A stretch of 64,000 nt of DNA from Desulfomonile tiedjei (GTDB lineage: Bacteria > Desulfobacterota > Desulfomonilia > Desulfomonilales > Desulfomonilaceae): contig JACRDG010000025.1 in assembly GCA_016218715.1 (NCBI GenBank), positions 1 through 64,000 of the forward strand, read 5' to 3'. The position numbers were made by a program, and so were the translations under genes. Below are positions 32,408 through 42,245 of the stretch, piece by piece (position 1 is the first letter of the stretch; the number at the start of each line of letters is the position of its first letter). A model generated the notes under the pieces. The model ran no database searches. It was given only the letters and a program-made list of their open reading frames with translations, and had not been told where the DNA came from.

Positions 32408-33451
32408 ATGGGAGCGAGGTACCTCATACCTGTCCTGACGGTCACTCTCTTTTGTGCGTCAATCGGAAGCGGGACTCCCGTGGCTGCAGACCAAGAGGCA
32501 CAGATCAATCGTTTCTACCAGGCCACGGTCGACGCGCTCAAAGCAGAGGGGACGCAGGCTGAGCCTCTCGCGGGGTTGGTCGAGAAGAATCGAGCACTGG
32601 CGGAAAAGTGCCTTGCCGTAATCAAGGAAAAGGCTGCAGAATCCGGTGACGCGCAGCAATCGTTCCGGTACCTTGCCGACAGGCTGGAAGAGAGCCTCTG
32701 GTTTACAAGCAAGCAACCGAACTGCGATCCGCAGACCGTGGAGAAGATGCTCGACGCGGCAAAGAAGCGGGTCGACGACGGGGACAAGATCTTCTACCTG
32801 CAGAGTATTGCCCGCCAATGTCCCCAGGCAGGGACCGCATACCACTGGTTGGGAGACGTGTACATGAAGCGCGGACAGGTGGGAATGGCAGTGGATGCCT
32901 ACAAGAAGGGACTCCAAGTCAAGAATGACGAAGACTCCAGGGCGGCCTTGGCCACAGCCGAACAGATGCTGAGTGAATACCGGCAGGGAAAACCGATCCA
33001 GAAAGCCGATGTTCGGCAGCTCTTAAAGACGGGCCTCATGGCTCCGATGAAGGGAGTGACGATCCGCAAAGTGGAAGTTCGGAACGCCCTCGCGACGAAT
33101 CAGGTGCACTTTGACGAGTGGTCTGCTCAGATCCGGCCGGATGCGCTGCCGCAGTTGAAGGCAGTGGGAGAAGCCCTGAAACAAGAGCTCCAGGCAGGCA
33201 CGAAGGTCGGAGTGATCGTGGAAGGCCATACCGACAGACGCGGACCTCTGGAGAGAAACATGCAACTCTCCAAAGAGAGAGCCGAAGCAATCAAGAAGTA
33301 TCTGGTGCAGAATTTCCAGATCGACCCGTCCCTGGTGGTAACCGAGGGATACGGTCCGTCCCGGCCCTATTCGCCCGGGGAGGATGATTCGGGGCACGCC
33401 CTGAACCGGCGAGTGGAGTTCAAGAAGACCAACGTGTCGCCCGGCCGGTAA
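32408..33451 (+). CDS. TPR-OmpA family outer-membrane/peptidoglycan-binding lipoprotein-like protein
   Basis: The 347-residue exported protein has a signal peptide (about 1-27), a helical region with tetratricopeptide-like units (about 120-200, AYHWLGDVYMKRGQVGMAVDAYKKGL) and a C-terminal OmpA domain (about 225-340). The OmpA part contains VEGHTDRRG, the NMQLSKERAEAIKKYL helix and RRVEF, the residues that bind diaminopimelate of peptidoglycan. AAAGGAGG lies before the ATG. It precedes the caspase-like protease gene by 192 bp and may anchor or localise that protein to the cell wall; this is inference from context. Confidence 0.9.
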   Translation: MGARYLIPVLTVTLFCASIGSGTPVAADQEAQINRFYQATVDALKAEGTQAEPLAGLVEKNRALAEKCLAVIKEKAAESGDAQQSFRYLADRLEESLWFTSKQPNCDPQTVEKMLDAAKKRVDDGDKIFYLQSIARQCPQAGTAYHWLGDVYMKRGQVGMAVDAYKKGLQVKNDEDSRAALATAEQMLSEYRQGKPIQKADVRQLLKTGLMAPMKGVTIRKVEVRNALATNQVHFDEWSAQIRPDALPQLKAVGEALKQELQAGTKVGVIVEGHTDRRGPLERNMQLSKERAEAIKKYLVQNFQIDPSLVVTEGYGPSRPYSPGEDDSGHALNRRVEFKKTNVSPGR

Positions 33452-33643
33452 AAGGGCCGGTAAACGGGCCGGCTGCCGTGGTGGCGTCGCCGGAGGACCG
33501 AAAGCAGAGAAGAAAGCGTTAAGACACTGCATTTGTGTGCCAGCGTGCTGGGCAATACATAAGGGCGGGGAGAGAAGAAGGCAAGTTTCCTCCCGCCCAT
33601 ACGAGGAAACGGATGAGCCAACGTTGATGGCGGGAGGGGAGTC

Positions 33644-35272
33644 GTGGAGCAGGACAACATTCCATATGGTCGAGCCCGCGGAGGTATAGCGACAACAGGT
33701 AACGCTGTGTTCATCGCACTGGTGACCATACTGACAGTGGCGGCCACCCTGTGGCTTCCATCAGACACAGCGGCCAAGGATCGCGAGGCGGTGGAAAAAG
33801 CCATCAGGCGTGCCGGGCAAGTCAGCCGCGCCGAGACGCCGGCGCTCGGGCAGGGCGACCTGTACGCGCTCGTCGTCGGGGTCTCGAAATACCAGCACCA
33901 TCCGAAAGTTCCCAGCTTGAATCTCTCGTGCGCTGATGCGAAAGGCTTTGCCGAGTTCCTCCAAACGCAAGCAAAGGTATTCAAGAATATTCACGTGACC
34001 CTGTTGCTGGATGAACAGGCCACCAAGATGACGCTGGAAAAGTACCTGAACTACGAACTCCCCAAGGCAGGCAAGGACGACACGGTAATTCTCTTTTTCA
34101 GTGGTCACGGTTCCGGCGACGTGTCTCGGCCGGGGGACTATTATTTCCTTACCTACGACGCGGACCCGGATTACCTTGAAGCGACTGCGGTCAAAATGAG
34201 CGGATTGGGCTTTCTTAAGCGGCAGGATGCCCGACGGGTCTTGCTCGTTGCCGACGCCTGCCACGCAGGGGCGTTTTCTCAGATCAGGACCAAGGGAGTG
34301 GAATCCCCGTTGACTTTGCTGATGAAAGAGTTGCGCGAATCGTCCGGCCTGGCGTTCATGACGTCGAGCAAGCCGACCGAGTCATCCCAGGAGAAACCAG
34401 GGCTGACGAACAGCGTGTTCACCCATTACCTCCTGAAAGGCCTCCGCGGAGAGGCTGACGCGGACCGCAACGCAGTCGTGACCCTCCAGGAGCTGTACGA
34501 TTACGTGTACGAACGCACCAAAGGCGAAACTGCCGGGGCACAGCACCCTCAGTTGGAAAGGTCAGGAGAGGGAAAGATGCCTTTGGCGGTCCTGGGGACG
34601 CTGGAAGATTCCGCACAGCTGGAGATGTGGGTCATCGCCCAGGACCCGAGATGCACCGACCGGAACTGCATCGATCCGCCAAGTGATGCGGCTGTCTGCA
34701 ATGATCCCCTTTGCCAGGACCAGGGGATCACCGACGGCGCAACGATGCATCTCGGCCAAAACTACCAGATCGCGTTCAGACCCTCGACCACCGGGTACGT
34801 GTACGTGTATCAGGTCGATGCGAAAGGGGATGTCTACAAGCTCTTCCCCGGGGACGAGTTCACCCCCCAGGACAATAGAATGAACAACCCATTGAAAGGA
34901 GGAGAAATCTACTGGATTCCGTCGAAAAATGCATGGTTGCGTCACGGAGGCCAGGAAGGGAAAGAGAAGATCTACGTCGTGGCCTCGCGGAGCCGGAACA
35001 AAGTGCTCGAGGATCTGTACGCGGAAATCCACGGGATGAGAGCAAGAACCGAGGCAGGGGCGAACCTCGTCCAAGCGGCACAAGGCGATTTAGAGATCTA
35101 TCTCAAGAGCATGGCACCGGCGAACGTACAGGTGAAGAAGGCCAAATCCCCGAAAGACGTGACGGTGGTGGGCATTGAGCCCGGGAAGTCACACGAACTG
35201 GCATGCCATGTAATCGATTCCTGCGAACTCGATGCAGCCAAATCCGTCTGGTTCTGGCTCAAGCAGAAATAG
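33644..35272 (+). CDS. membrane-anchored caspase-like protease with DUF4384
   Basis: The 542-residue protein has an N-terminal signal anchor (about 20-42), a caspase-fold peptidase domain (about 70-320, family C14) and a DUF4384-type domain (about 345-460, GDVYKLFPGDEF). The catalytic dyad is visible: His155 in FFSGHGSGD and Cys206 in VADACHAGA. The GTG start follows GGGAGGGG. Bacterial orthocaspases usually cleave after Arg or Lys, and some act in regulated death or defence. Here the anchor predicts a periplasmic active site. It stands convergently to the TPR-CHAT gene. Confidence 0.93.
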   Translation: MEQDNIPYGRARGGIATTGNAVFIALVTILTVAATLWLPSDTAAKDREAVEKAIRRAGQVSRAETPALGQGDLYALVVGVSKYQHHPKVPSLNLSCADAKGFAEFLQTQAKVFKNIHVTLLLDEQATKMTLEKYLNYELPKAGKDDTVILFFSGHGSGDVSRPGDYYFLTYDADPDYLEATAVKMSGLGFLKRQDARRVLLVADACHAGAFSQIRTKGVESPLTLLMKELRESSGLAFMTSSKPTESSQEKPGLTNSVFTHYLLKGLRGEADADRNAVVTLQELYDYVYERTKGETAGAQHPQLERSGEGKMPLAVLGTLEDSAQLEMWVIAQDPRCTDRNCIDPPSDAAVCNDPLCQDQGITDGATMHLGQNYQIAFRPSTTGYVYVYQVDAKGDVYKLFPGDEFTPQDNRMNNPLKGGEIYWIPSKNAWLRHGGQEGKEKIYVVASRSRNKVLEDLYAEIHGMRARTEAGANLVQAAQGDLEIYLKSMAPANVQVKKAKSPKDVTVVGIEPGKSHELACHVIDSCELDAAKSVWFWLKQK

Positions 35273-35400
35273 GAAGACGGTCAAGTCCAGGACTCGACAC
35301 TTCCAAGCCCACACCTGGCAGGATTAAGGGGAGGCAGCGGGCTTCCTTCGGTGCTCTCCGCCCCATGCCGCGGGGCAAAGGGGGATCCTCCTTATCCCGG

Positions 35401-38400
35401 CTATTTTGTCTCCGCCTCACCCACCAGGATGAACGGAGCCCAAAAGAACGGGTGCTCGTAACCCTTGTTCCGGATTGTCGCCCGGGCTTCCCGCAGCGCT
35501 TCCAGATTTGTTTTGCGTTGCTGCAGGGACTTGAAGAAACTCTCCGCCAGTACTACGGACGCGTCGACGTGGACCGACCACAGACTTATCAGCACGGAAC
35601 CGGCCCCTCCGTATTGAAACGCTCTCCCCATACTCATGGTCCCCTCACCAGAGACGTTGCTGCCGAGACCGCTCTCGCACGCGATAAGTGTCACCAGATC
35701 GGGGTTCATCTTCAGTGACATGACCTCGCTCATTCCGAGCACTCCGTCGCTCTGCCGGCTTGGGTCCATATAGGTCAGAAAAATCACCGGCTCCGGAAAC
35801 CACCGCCCCTCTGCCAGCCCGTGCGTGCCGAAGACCAGAGACCAGTACACCGTCAGATCCCTGTCCACGAATGCCGACTTTGTCGCGTGTCCACCACGCC
35901 GGATCTCTGCACGATCGCCATAGGTCTGTTGCAATGACTCGCCAAGCTGCTCGGTCTCGTGGAGCGGGGGAAGCTTCAGCTCGGGCTCCGCGGCCATCAG
36001 TTCCACCACCTGTTTGGCCTTCTTTTCTGCCGCGAGCTTGTCTTTCTGTACGGGCGGTTTGCCCTCTGTCCTACGTTGGAGGAGGTCGCGGGGGAGAGCA
36101 CCGATTTTGTCCTTTTCTTCCGCTTTGACGGCTCTCTCCGCCCGGGGATCGCCCGGGAAGATCGGGTCCACCATGGCCAGGAGCCTTGCGCCGTGACCCT
36201 TATCCTTGGACCACCGGCGAGCCAGTGTGAGCGCGGTGCCGGACTGATAGTACGAAACGGGATTGCGATCGCCGAAGAACTTTACCTGGCCAGGGTCGAT
36301 GTACGGTATCTCCTTGTCCGTCTTGACCTTGCCGACGCCGCTTAACACCAGCGCCTCAAACGGAACTATGCCCAGTAAGTCGTCGGGCATGATAATGACC
36401 GGCTGGTTCTCCGACACCTCACCGAGAGCATCTACGAGGAGGAGGTCGCGTAGCGTCTCTGACGCCTTGAAATCGAAGGCTGCAAGCTTTTTCTTGAACT
36501 TGCCGAGGTCCGCATCTTCGCTCTCCATCTTCAATGGTTGGCGAAACGCCCGGATGAGACGGTAGAGTTTCGGTCGTTCAATGGGCTTGAACACCGCTTT
36601 TACGATATCTTTCCCGTGCGCGAGGTACACGAGGACGCCGTTGTCAGTGACCTTGTAGGCCAGCACCATCTCGTTCGAATTGAGTTCTGTCTTATCGATG
36701 GGTATTGGACGCGGAAATCGCACATCGTGGAATCTCGGGGCCTGCTGTTTGATCGTCTCCTGGAGCCGGCGGTATTCGGTTCTCAATTTATCTATCTTCT
36801 CGCGAAGTAAGGGAACACGCTGTTTGTCGCCTTCCTTCGCCTTGCAACGGTCCAATTCCTGGTGTGCGCTGGCGATCTGGTTTTCCAACACCACCAGGCG
36901 CTCCAACATATCCTTGTCAACGCCATAGGTTGCCGATCCGATCCGCCCGGCCAATTTCTCACCGAACGATCGAGCCTTGGCCTGCTCCGCGGCCTCCCAG
37001 GAAGCCGGAAATTTGCCGATCAGCAGGCGAACCCGCGCAAGTCCCTCATAAGGAAGGAGATGTTTGACGCCGAGCACCTCTTCTCCGTGAAGAAACGTGC
37101 GTCGAGCCTCGGGATCCAGGGTGTCCCGGATATCCTCGGAAGCGGTCACGGCTTGCTCGTAGGCCTTCTCAGCCTCGGCCAGTCTCTTCAACCGCTCGTT
37201 CGCCAGTCCCAAACCTACCAGAGCCAAGAAGCGATACTTGAGACTCCCCGACGTATCTGCCAGAGATTGGAGATCGGTGAACTTGACGATCGCCTGTTCC
37301 GGCTCCACGTCGAGCAGGTATCTCGCCCGAACGTACGTGAGGAGCATGAAGTCTTCTCGCTCTTCCGGTTTGACGATACCTTCCGCTTCTCTGATGAGCG
37401 CGTCGGCCTTCTTGAGATCTGCCGTTCGCTCTGTATCCTTCCGGTCGGAGCTGTCGTAGTATTTCGACTGTTCCAGATAGAACAGGGCAAACTTGCACAG
37501 AAGTTCGCCGAGCGGCACGCCGATCCTGCGCTTTACCTTGAGTGCTTCCTGATAATGTTTTTCCGCTTGCCGAATATCATCTGCATTCCCCGTGCGGGTG
37601 AGCAAGTTCGCCAAATCTCCGAGCGTATTGCTTTCGAAGAGGCTGTCTCCTATATCCCGTTGAATCTTGATGGCATGCTGATATTGCTTGCCCGCTTCGT
37701 CGAAGTTGCCGTAGTGCTCGTATAGATTCCCGAGCCTCAGGATCGCGGTTGCCTGCAACCTCCGGTCTCTAATCTCTTCGGCCAGTTCGATGGCCTGCTC
37801 GGAGGCCTTGAGCGCCTCGATGAAGCGCCCCTGCTCCTTCATTACCCACGCTTCGTCGTGCAGAGCCCATGCCTCGACCTCTTTCGCTCCCACCTCTTTC
37901 GCGATCTGCCGGGATTGCTCGAACAGCTTGAAGGCTTCCGTGTAGTCACCATAGGCAAGGTAGATCAGGCCGATGTTGTTGAGCTGATTGGCACGGAACC
38001 GTGGTATGCCGAGCCGTTCGCGTATTTCCAGCGCGGCCTTGTAGTGTTTGAGCGCGGCCGGATAGTTCCCCCTCTTCCAATTCACCGAGCCGAGGTTGTT
38101 GTACCCAAACGCCTGAGTGGCAGGATCGCCAACCTGCGTGGCTAGCTCGAGGGACCTGTTGTAGCGTTCCAGGGCTTCATTGTACTGGGCCCTCGACTCG
38201 TAGACGTGACCGATCACGGTGAGCAGCAAGGCCTGTCGTTTTCGATCTCCGACGCTCTCGTAAATCTTCAGTGCCTCATTCAAATCCGTGAGCGCCTGGT
38301 CGTATTTCTGTCTCTGGTGGTACATGAGCCCGCGGGTGTGCAGGAGGGCTCCCGTCTTTCTGGGCTCCTTCCCGCCCTTGAGGATCCGCTCGGCCTCGTT

Positions 38401-38931
38401 CAGGTCCTTCTCCGCCTTGTCATACTGGTAAAGACGGACCTTTGCTGCGGCCCGGTCCATCAAGACCCCGAAGAGTTCTTCGTCTTCCCTCCCGCGTTGC
38501 TGAGCGAGCACGGAGGCTGATTGATCGAAAGCTGACACCGCCTGCTCGTAAGCAGTCCTGGCAGCCAAGAGCTGCCCCTGCACGTGGAGGACCTTGGCCT
38601 TTTCCACAGGTCGGTTCAGTCTCGAAAAAAGATTCCCTGAGTCTTGGAGAAACCCGGTGGCCAGATCGAAGTCGGAGACCTCGAAGTGGCTCCTCCCGAG
38701 GTAGAATTTGGCAATCCCCTGACAAAATTCATCATCGCCGCATACGCGGAGCATCCTGGTGAAAACCCCGATCGCCTCACGGAATCGTGCCTGGTCCATG
38801 AGCCGCTGGCCTTCGCGGTTCAAATCTCGGACCTGCTCGTTGTCTGCAGCGAATACCGCCCCCCACCCGAACAGGGTTATGCCGAGAAATGCAAAGAGCC
38901 CTGCCATGATCGACAGTAAACGTTTTCCCAT
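35401..38931 (-). CDS. exported TPR-CHAT protease-like protein
   Basis: The 1176-residue protein has a signal peptide (about 1-29), at least twelve tetratricopeptide repeats (about 50-640), a helical linker and a C-terminal CHAT domain (about 800-1176) of the caspase superfamily. The dyad is intact: His1037 in FGTHGLAEG and Cys1085 in IACESGLGS, with the trailing SLWSVHVDAS segment typical of CHAT. The ATG at 38931 matches the signal peptide; longer in-frame starts add an unlikely leader. Cytoplasmic TPR-CHAT proteins serve as CRISPR-linked or stress proteases, but this one is predicted to act outside the cytoplasm. Convergent with the caspase-like gene. Confidence 0.93.
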   Translation of the reverse strand: MGKRLLSIMAGLFAFLGITLFGWGAVFAADNEQVRDLNREGQRLMDQARFREAIGVFTRMLRVCGDDEFCQGIAKFYLGRSHFEVSDFDLATGFLQDSGNLFSRLNRPVEKAKVLHVQGQLLAARTAYEQAVSAFDQSASVLAQQRGREDEELFGVLMDRAAAKVRLYQYDKAEKDLNEAERILKGGKEPRKTGALLHTRGLMYHQRQKYDQALTDLNEALKIYESVGDRKRQALLLTVIGHVYESRAQYNEALERYNRSLELATQVGDPATQAFGYNNLGSVNWKRGNYPAALKHYKAALEIRERLGIPRFRANQLNNIGLIYLAYGDYTEAFKLFEQSRQIAKEVGAKEVEAWALHDEAWVMKEQGRFIEALKASEQAIELAEEIRDRRLQATAILRLGNLYEHYGNFDEAGKQYQHAIKIQRDIGDSLFESNTLGDLANLLTRTGNADDIRQAEKHYQEALKVKRRIGVPLGELLCKFALFYLEQSKYYDSSDRKDTERTADLKKADALIREAEGIVKPEEREDFMLLTYVRARYLLDVEPEQAIVKFTDLQSLADTSGSLKYRFLALVGLGLANERLKRLAEAEKAYEQAVTASEDIRDTLDPEARRTFLHGEEVLGVKHLLPYEGLARVRLLIGKFPASWEAAEQAKARSFGEKLAGRIGSATYGVDKDMLERLVVLENQIASAHQELDRCKAKEGDKQRVPLLREKIDKLRTEYRRLQETIKQQAPRFHDVRFPRPIPIDKTELNSNEMVLAYKVTDNGVLVYLAHGKDIVKAVFKPIERPKLYRLIRAFRQPLKMESEDADLGKFKKKLAAFDFKASETLRDLLLVDALGEVSENQPVIIMPDDLLGIVPFEALVLSGVGKVKTDKEIPYIDPGQVKFFGDRNPVSYYQSGTALTLARRWSKDKGHGARLLAMVDPIFPGDPRAERAVKAEEKDKIGALPRDLLQRRTEGKPPVQKDKLAAEKKAKQVVELMAAEPELKLPPLHETEQLGESLQQTYGDRAEIRRGGHATKSAFVDRDLTVYWSLVFGTHGLAEGRWFPEPVIFLTYMDPSRQSDGVLGMSEVMSLKMNPDLVTLIACESGLGSNVSGEGTMSMGRAFQYGGAGSVLISLWSVHVDASVVLAESFFKSLQQRKTNLEALREARATIRNKGYEHPFFWAPFILVGEAETK

Positions 38932-39708
38932 AGCTGATCCCCTCCCTGTATCGCTCGGCTTGGACGTTGAGCCCCGCCAGCCTAGCCCGCCGCGGAATCC
39001 GCTGGTTAGCACGGGCAAGCTCGATGAATTCCGCTGTGTCGAATACCCGGATGTAGACTCTCCTCACCGTACTATATAGCACGAAGGGGCCGAGGGACAA
39101 GGTACAAAAGACCCAGAGCTTGTAACCGGAAGCAGGCGAATAGACCACGCGGCGTACCGGATATTTCAGGCCACCGTCTCTTGCCACGGGATGTGGCTTT
39201 CAATCCGCTTCATTCAACGTCAGGAGTTTGGGGAATTTGGAAGCACGCAGCATAATCGACGCGTCGCGCTGAATGCCGCTCTGAAGACATAATCGACGTC
39301 GGTCATCAAACGGGTCGTTGTCATCAGTCCGGTACCGCGGTCCTCGGGACAGTCCCACGGGGGCTTTGCGGCGAGGGGTGGGAACGGAGATCTTGTGGAA
39401 GATTCCGGGCTTCCTGACGCGTGCTTGCGCGCCGAGTCAGGAAAAAAAAATCGTTCGGGATGCCCGTTCTCATGGTGCGGGCATCTGGTAAAACATGGCT
39501 GGGGCTTGGCAGCTGCTTGTGTCGGTCACATGCTGACAATTTATGTGACAAGGTTAAGTAATGAAAACAATATGATACGGTTATTTGATTAACAGTATTT
39601 TTGAAAACATACTGTGTTGTAATAGATATTAGTTATAACATACGGATTATTGGTAAATAACTAGCATACTATGGAAAAACACGGCGGAATGGGGCCGCAT
39701 TTTCTTGC
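38932..39708. other. intergenic region with AT-rich patch
   Basis: No gene is supported. Two short direct repeats, CATAATCGACG, lie at about 39252 and 39290. From about 39530 to 39665 the sequence is strikingly AT-rich compared with its surroundings, just before the promoter at 39709. Confidence 0.5.
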
Positions 39709-39738
39709 TTGACATTCCCTCATGCCCTGACCTAACAT
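39709..39738 (+). promoter_or_regulatory. sigma-70 promoter of first beta-barrel-like gene
   Basis: TTGACA (39709-39714) and TAACAT (39733-39738) with an 18-bp spacer. The sequence around the -35 box, GCATTTTCTTGCTTGACA, is repeated almost exactly before the paralogous gene (GCATTTTCCTGCTTGACA). Confidence 0.7.
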
Positions 39739-39805
39739 CATAGTCACCGACGTACAATCTTTTGTTTTTAATGTGCCTGTGCAATAAAGTTTGGGAGGTA
39801 ATGTT

Positions 39806-40801
39806 ATGCGCGGGAGTCGAGATATCTTGCGATTGTCCATAGTGGCGATCTGCGTGCTGATTTTTGCCGCGGCCGGCTGGTGCGGTGGACCGCCTGCGGG
39901 GCCTTCTGCAGCGTTGAGTGCAGCAGGAGCACCCGGTGAAGGGGCGGCGGACCAGGGCTCGGTAGGTCAGTCCTATAGCGGATCCCAGCAACCTGCTGGA
40001 GCTGCCGACCAAGGCGGCGTCAGCGTAGGCCCCAATTACGGTGGAAGCAGCGGTGCGGACGGCGGCAATGGTCGTAGCCCGGGTTTCGATCTGAAATCGA
40101 TCGGAATAACCTCGGGAATTACCAAGGGAGATAGGTTGAAGTACGACCCTATGTCCCTCGGAGATATGAACTTCACGTTCCTTTGGGACTACAACGTAAC
40201 GGAATTCTTCGGTTCCGGGAACTACAGTGGACCGGCGGGTCCCTTTAACGCCAACGATTCTCTCAGTTCGACCTACACACTCACGATGAATGCGCTGAGT
40301 CTCGATATCGACACAGCGAAGCTCATCGGGGGGGGGTCGTGGATCGTCGGTGGTCCCCGGCTGCAGTTCACCAACTTCTCGGACCTGCTTGTCGTGGATG
40401 ACACCACCGCTCCGGCTTTGAGCAAGAGTGCCGGCAAGAGCTTCTCGATGTTCGGGTTCGGCTTCTGGGGCACCCTGGACTTGGCTCACATGACCGGGCT
40501 GAGTTACAATGGTGAGATGGCTGTGTTCAAACCGCGCCTCAACGCTGCGGTGGTCTACGGCACGGGCAGTGGGATGAACTACTGGGAATGGGAGGCCTTC
40601 CTGCAGGTAGCCAAGACCGCGAGCAGCCTCTACACCAGCAACTCGGTAGGCATCGGGCCGCTGGCCGTGGAGATTGGATACTCCAGGTACTACTTCAACG
40701 AGAAGATTCAGCAAATCTCCGGCGCGGGTCAGGCAGAGGGGAACGTCCGCATGGTGGTTGGAATCCCGGTTATCCGGGTGAATGTTCCCATAGTGTTTTA
40801 A
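39806..40801 (+). CDS. exported beta-barrel-like protein, first of tandem paralogues
   Basis: The 331-residue protein has a signal peptide ending near AAAGWCGGP (about 30), then a Gly/Ala/Ser-rich low-complexity segment (about 35-90) and a beta-rich domain with many alternating aromatic and polar strands, ending in a typical strand-like tail (IRVNVPIVF). The ATG at 39806 follows GGGAGGT. The domain shares FGFWGTLDLA, GGPRLQ and MNYWEWE with the next gene. Likely an outer-membrane barrel or surface protein. It has its own promoter and a terminator behind it. Function unknown. Confidence 0.75.
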   Translation: MRGSRDILRLSIVAICVLIFAAAGWCGGPPAGPSAALSAAGAPGEGAADQGSVGQSYSGSQQPAGAADQGGVSVGPNYGGSSGADGGNGRSPGFDLKSIGITSGITKGDRLKYDPMSLGDMNFTFLWDYNVTEFFGSGNYSGPAGPFNANDSLSSTYTLTMNALSLDIDTAKLIGGGSWIVGGPRLQFTNFSDLLVVDDTTAPALSKSAGKSFSMFGFGFWGTLDLAHMTGLSYNGEMAVFKPRLNAAVVYGTGSGMNYWEWEAFLQVAKTASSLYTSNSVGIGPLAVEIGYSRYYFNEKIQQISGAGQAEGNVRMVVGIPVIRVNVPIVF

Positions 40802-40828
40802 TGACGACTGACGGCGATAGATGATTGA

Positions 40829-40853
40829 AGGGGGGGAGTGAACCTCTCCCCCC
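40829..40853 (+). terminator. G/C hairpin behind first barrel gene
   Basis: A run of seven G followed by AG pairs with CTCTCCCCCC across a short loop (about 40829-40853). There is no U-tract, so it is a weak or first-stage terminator. Confidence 0.45.
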
Positions 40854-40928
40854 GAGACAAACATAACGAATGCTCAAGGGGGCCGGGGTATGGCTCCCAA
40901 TAATCGTGGCGCGAGCCGCACTTCTACT

Positions 40929-40965
40929 AAGCCCCTTTCTTGAAGAAGAAGGGGGTCTTTTTTTT
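40929..40965 (+). terminator. rho-independent terminator
   Basis: The stem formed by GCCCCTTTCTT and AAGAAGGGGG with a GAAG loop is followed by TCTTTTTTTT. It closes the first barrel-like transcription unit before the second promoter. Confidence 0.85.
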
Positions 40966-41135
40966 GTCAGGCCCAGTTTGTCGATTATCTCCCGAGCCCA
41001 CGAGGATTATCGCGGCGAACGTTGCGAGGGCAAGAGATTACGGCGACCCGGAACGGATCGGCATGTGATAGCGACGCGACGTGACGAGGAGCGTTCGAGG
41101 TCAGAACACCTCTGCGCCGCCCCGCATTTTCCTGC

Positions 41136-41164
41136 TTGACAGGTTGTTCCAGGCTCTCTATCAT
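41136..41164 (+). promoter_or_regulatory. sigma-70 promoter of second beta-barrel-like gene
   Basis: TTGACA (41136-41141), 17-bp spacer and TATCAT (41159-41164). The -35 region copies that of the first paralogue, so the promoter seems to have been duplicated with the gene. Confidence 0.75.
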
Positions 41165-41234
41165 GCTAAAATTGTTTGTGGAAGCTCGTCAGATTGATGT
41201 TCATGTGCAATTGGAAGTGCGGGAGGGTATTGGT

Positions 41235-42131
41235 ATGGGACGGAATCGCCACGTGGCGCACGTGTTTTTGGCGGCTGCCTTTGCGCTGGTGTTCGCCTCC
41301 GCAGGATGGTGCGGGGGGCCGTTTGGACTCACAGGGTCCGAATGTGACGGCCAAGGCGGCTTGACTGCGGGAGGCGGTCTAGGTAGGGGGACCACGTTTG
41401 AGGGGGCCTCTAGCCGGACCCCGGGGTCGAACTTGAGTTTCCTTGGGCTGCACACTGGGTTTACCAACTATGGTTGGATGAAGCTCAACCCTACCGACTT
41501 CGGTAGCGTGAGCCTGGGCGTTACGTGGGACTATTTCTACTCCATGGGCCACGGTTCCAGTTATTACGCGGGGCCGCTGCATCCGATTATTGGCCAGGGA
41601 GACACCGTCGATGCCCAGTTTTTCGTCTTGCTCAACACCGTGAGCCTCGACGTCGGCCTCGCATCGCTGATCGGTGGTGGAAGCCGGATCAAAGGGGGAC
41701 CGAGGGTCCAATTGGCTATTTATAGCGATACGCTCATGATCAGTGATGCGGACGTCGGTCGGGATATCGACGCATCCGCGGGTTACACCATGTTTGGACT
41801 CGGGTTCTGGGGATCGCTCGACCTGGCTTCCGTGACCGGGCTGGACTGGGTCGGCCGGCATGCGGCCATCAAGCCCCGTCTGATAGGCGCTGCCGCCGCC
41901 GGCGGAGGCGGCCAGATGAACTACTGGGAGTGGGAGCTGTTCTTACGCGTGTTGAGCGCAGGGAGCCCCGTGTCAGTGATTGGGTCGGTCACCCTTGGGC
42001 AGGTGGATGTAGAGATCGGGTACGCCAAGTACACCTTTGTCGAGCACGCGGAGGGTACCAACGCAGACGCCACCACCCGCCTCGCAATAGGGATGCCGTT
42101 GATTCGCGCATCGGTGCCCATTTCTTTCTGA
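41235..42131 (+). CDS. exported beta-barrel-like protein, second of tandem paralogues
   Basis: The 298-residue protein has a signal peptide ending in SAGWCGGPFG, a shorter Gly-rich segment, and the same beta-rich domain as its neighbour: FGLGFWGSLDLASVTG, GGPRVQ and MNYWEWELF. Its tail (LIRASVPISF) also looks like a terminal outer-membrane strand. The ATG at 41235 has GGGAGGG before it; an upstream frame extends to 41136 but covers the promoter. The shorter linker is the main difference from the first copy. Function unknown; the two may be alternative surface proteins. Confidence 0.75.
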   Translation: MGRNRHVAHVFLAAAFALVFASAGWCGGPFGLTGSECDGQGGLTAGGGLGRGTTFEGASSRTPGSNLSFLGLHTGFTNYGWMKLNPTDFGSVSLGVTWDYFYSMGHGSSYYAGPLHPIIGQGDTVDAQFFVLLNTVSLDVGLASLIGGGSRIKGGPRVQLAIYSDTLMISDADVGRDIDASAGYTMFGLGFWGSLDLASVTGLDWVGRHAAIKPRLIGAAAAGGGGQMNYWEWELFLRVLSAGSPVSVIGSVTLGQVDVEIGYAKYTFVEHAEGTNADATTRLAIGMPLIRASVPISF

Positions 42132-42245
42132 TTGGCCTGAAACAGCAAGCGAGGAGACCCGCCGACTATAAACCCGGGGCTGGGTGCTCGAGGGAGCCAC
42201 GTCGCGGCTGCCAAGAAGTTCTCCGCGAACTAAACCTTTACCGTA

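Noticed and set aside
33644-38931. TPR-CHAT as part of a type III-E CRISPR (Craspase) system
   Set aside because: No gRAMP effector, array or cas gene is present and the CHAT protein has a signal peptide.
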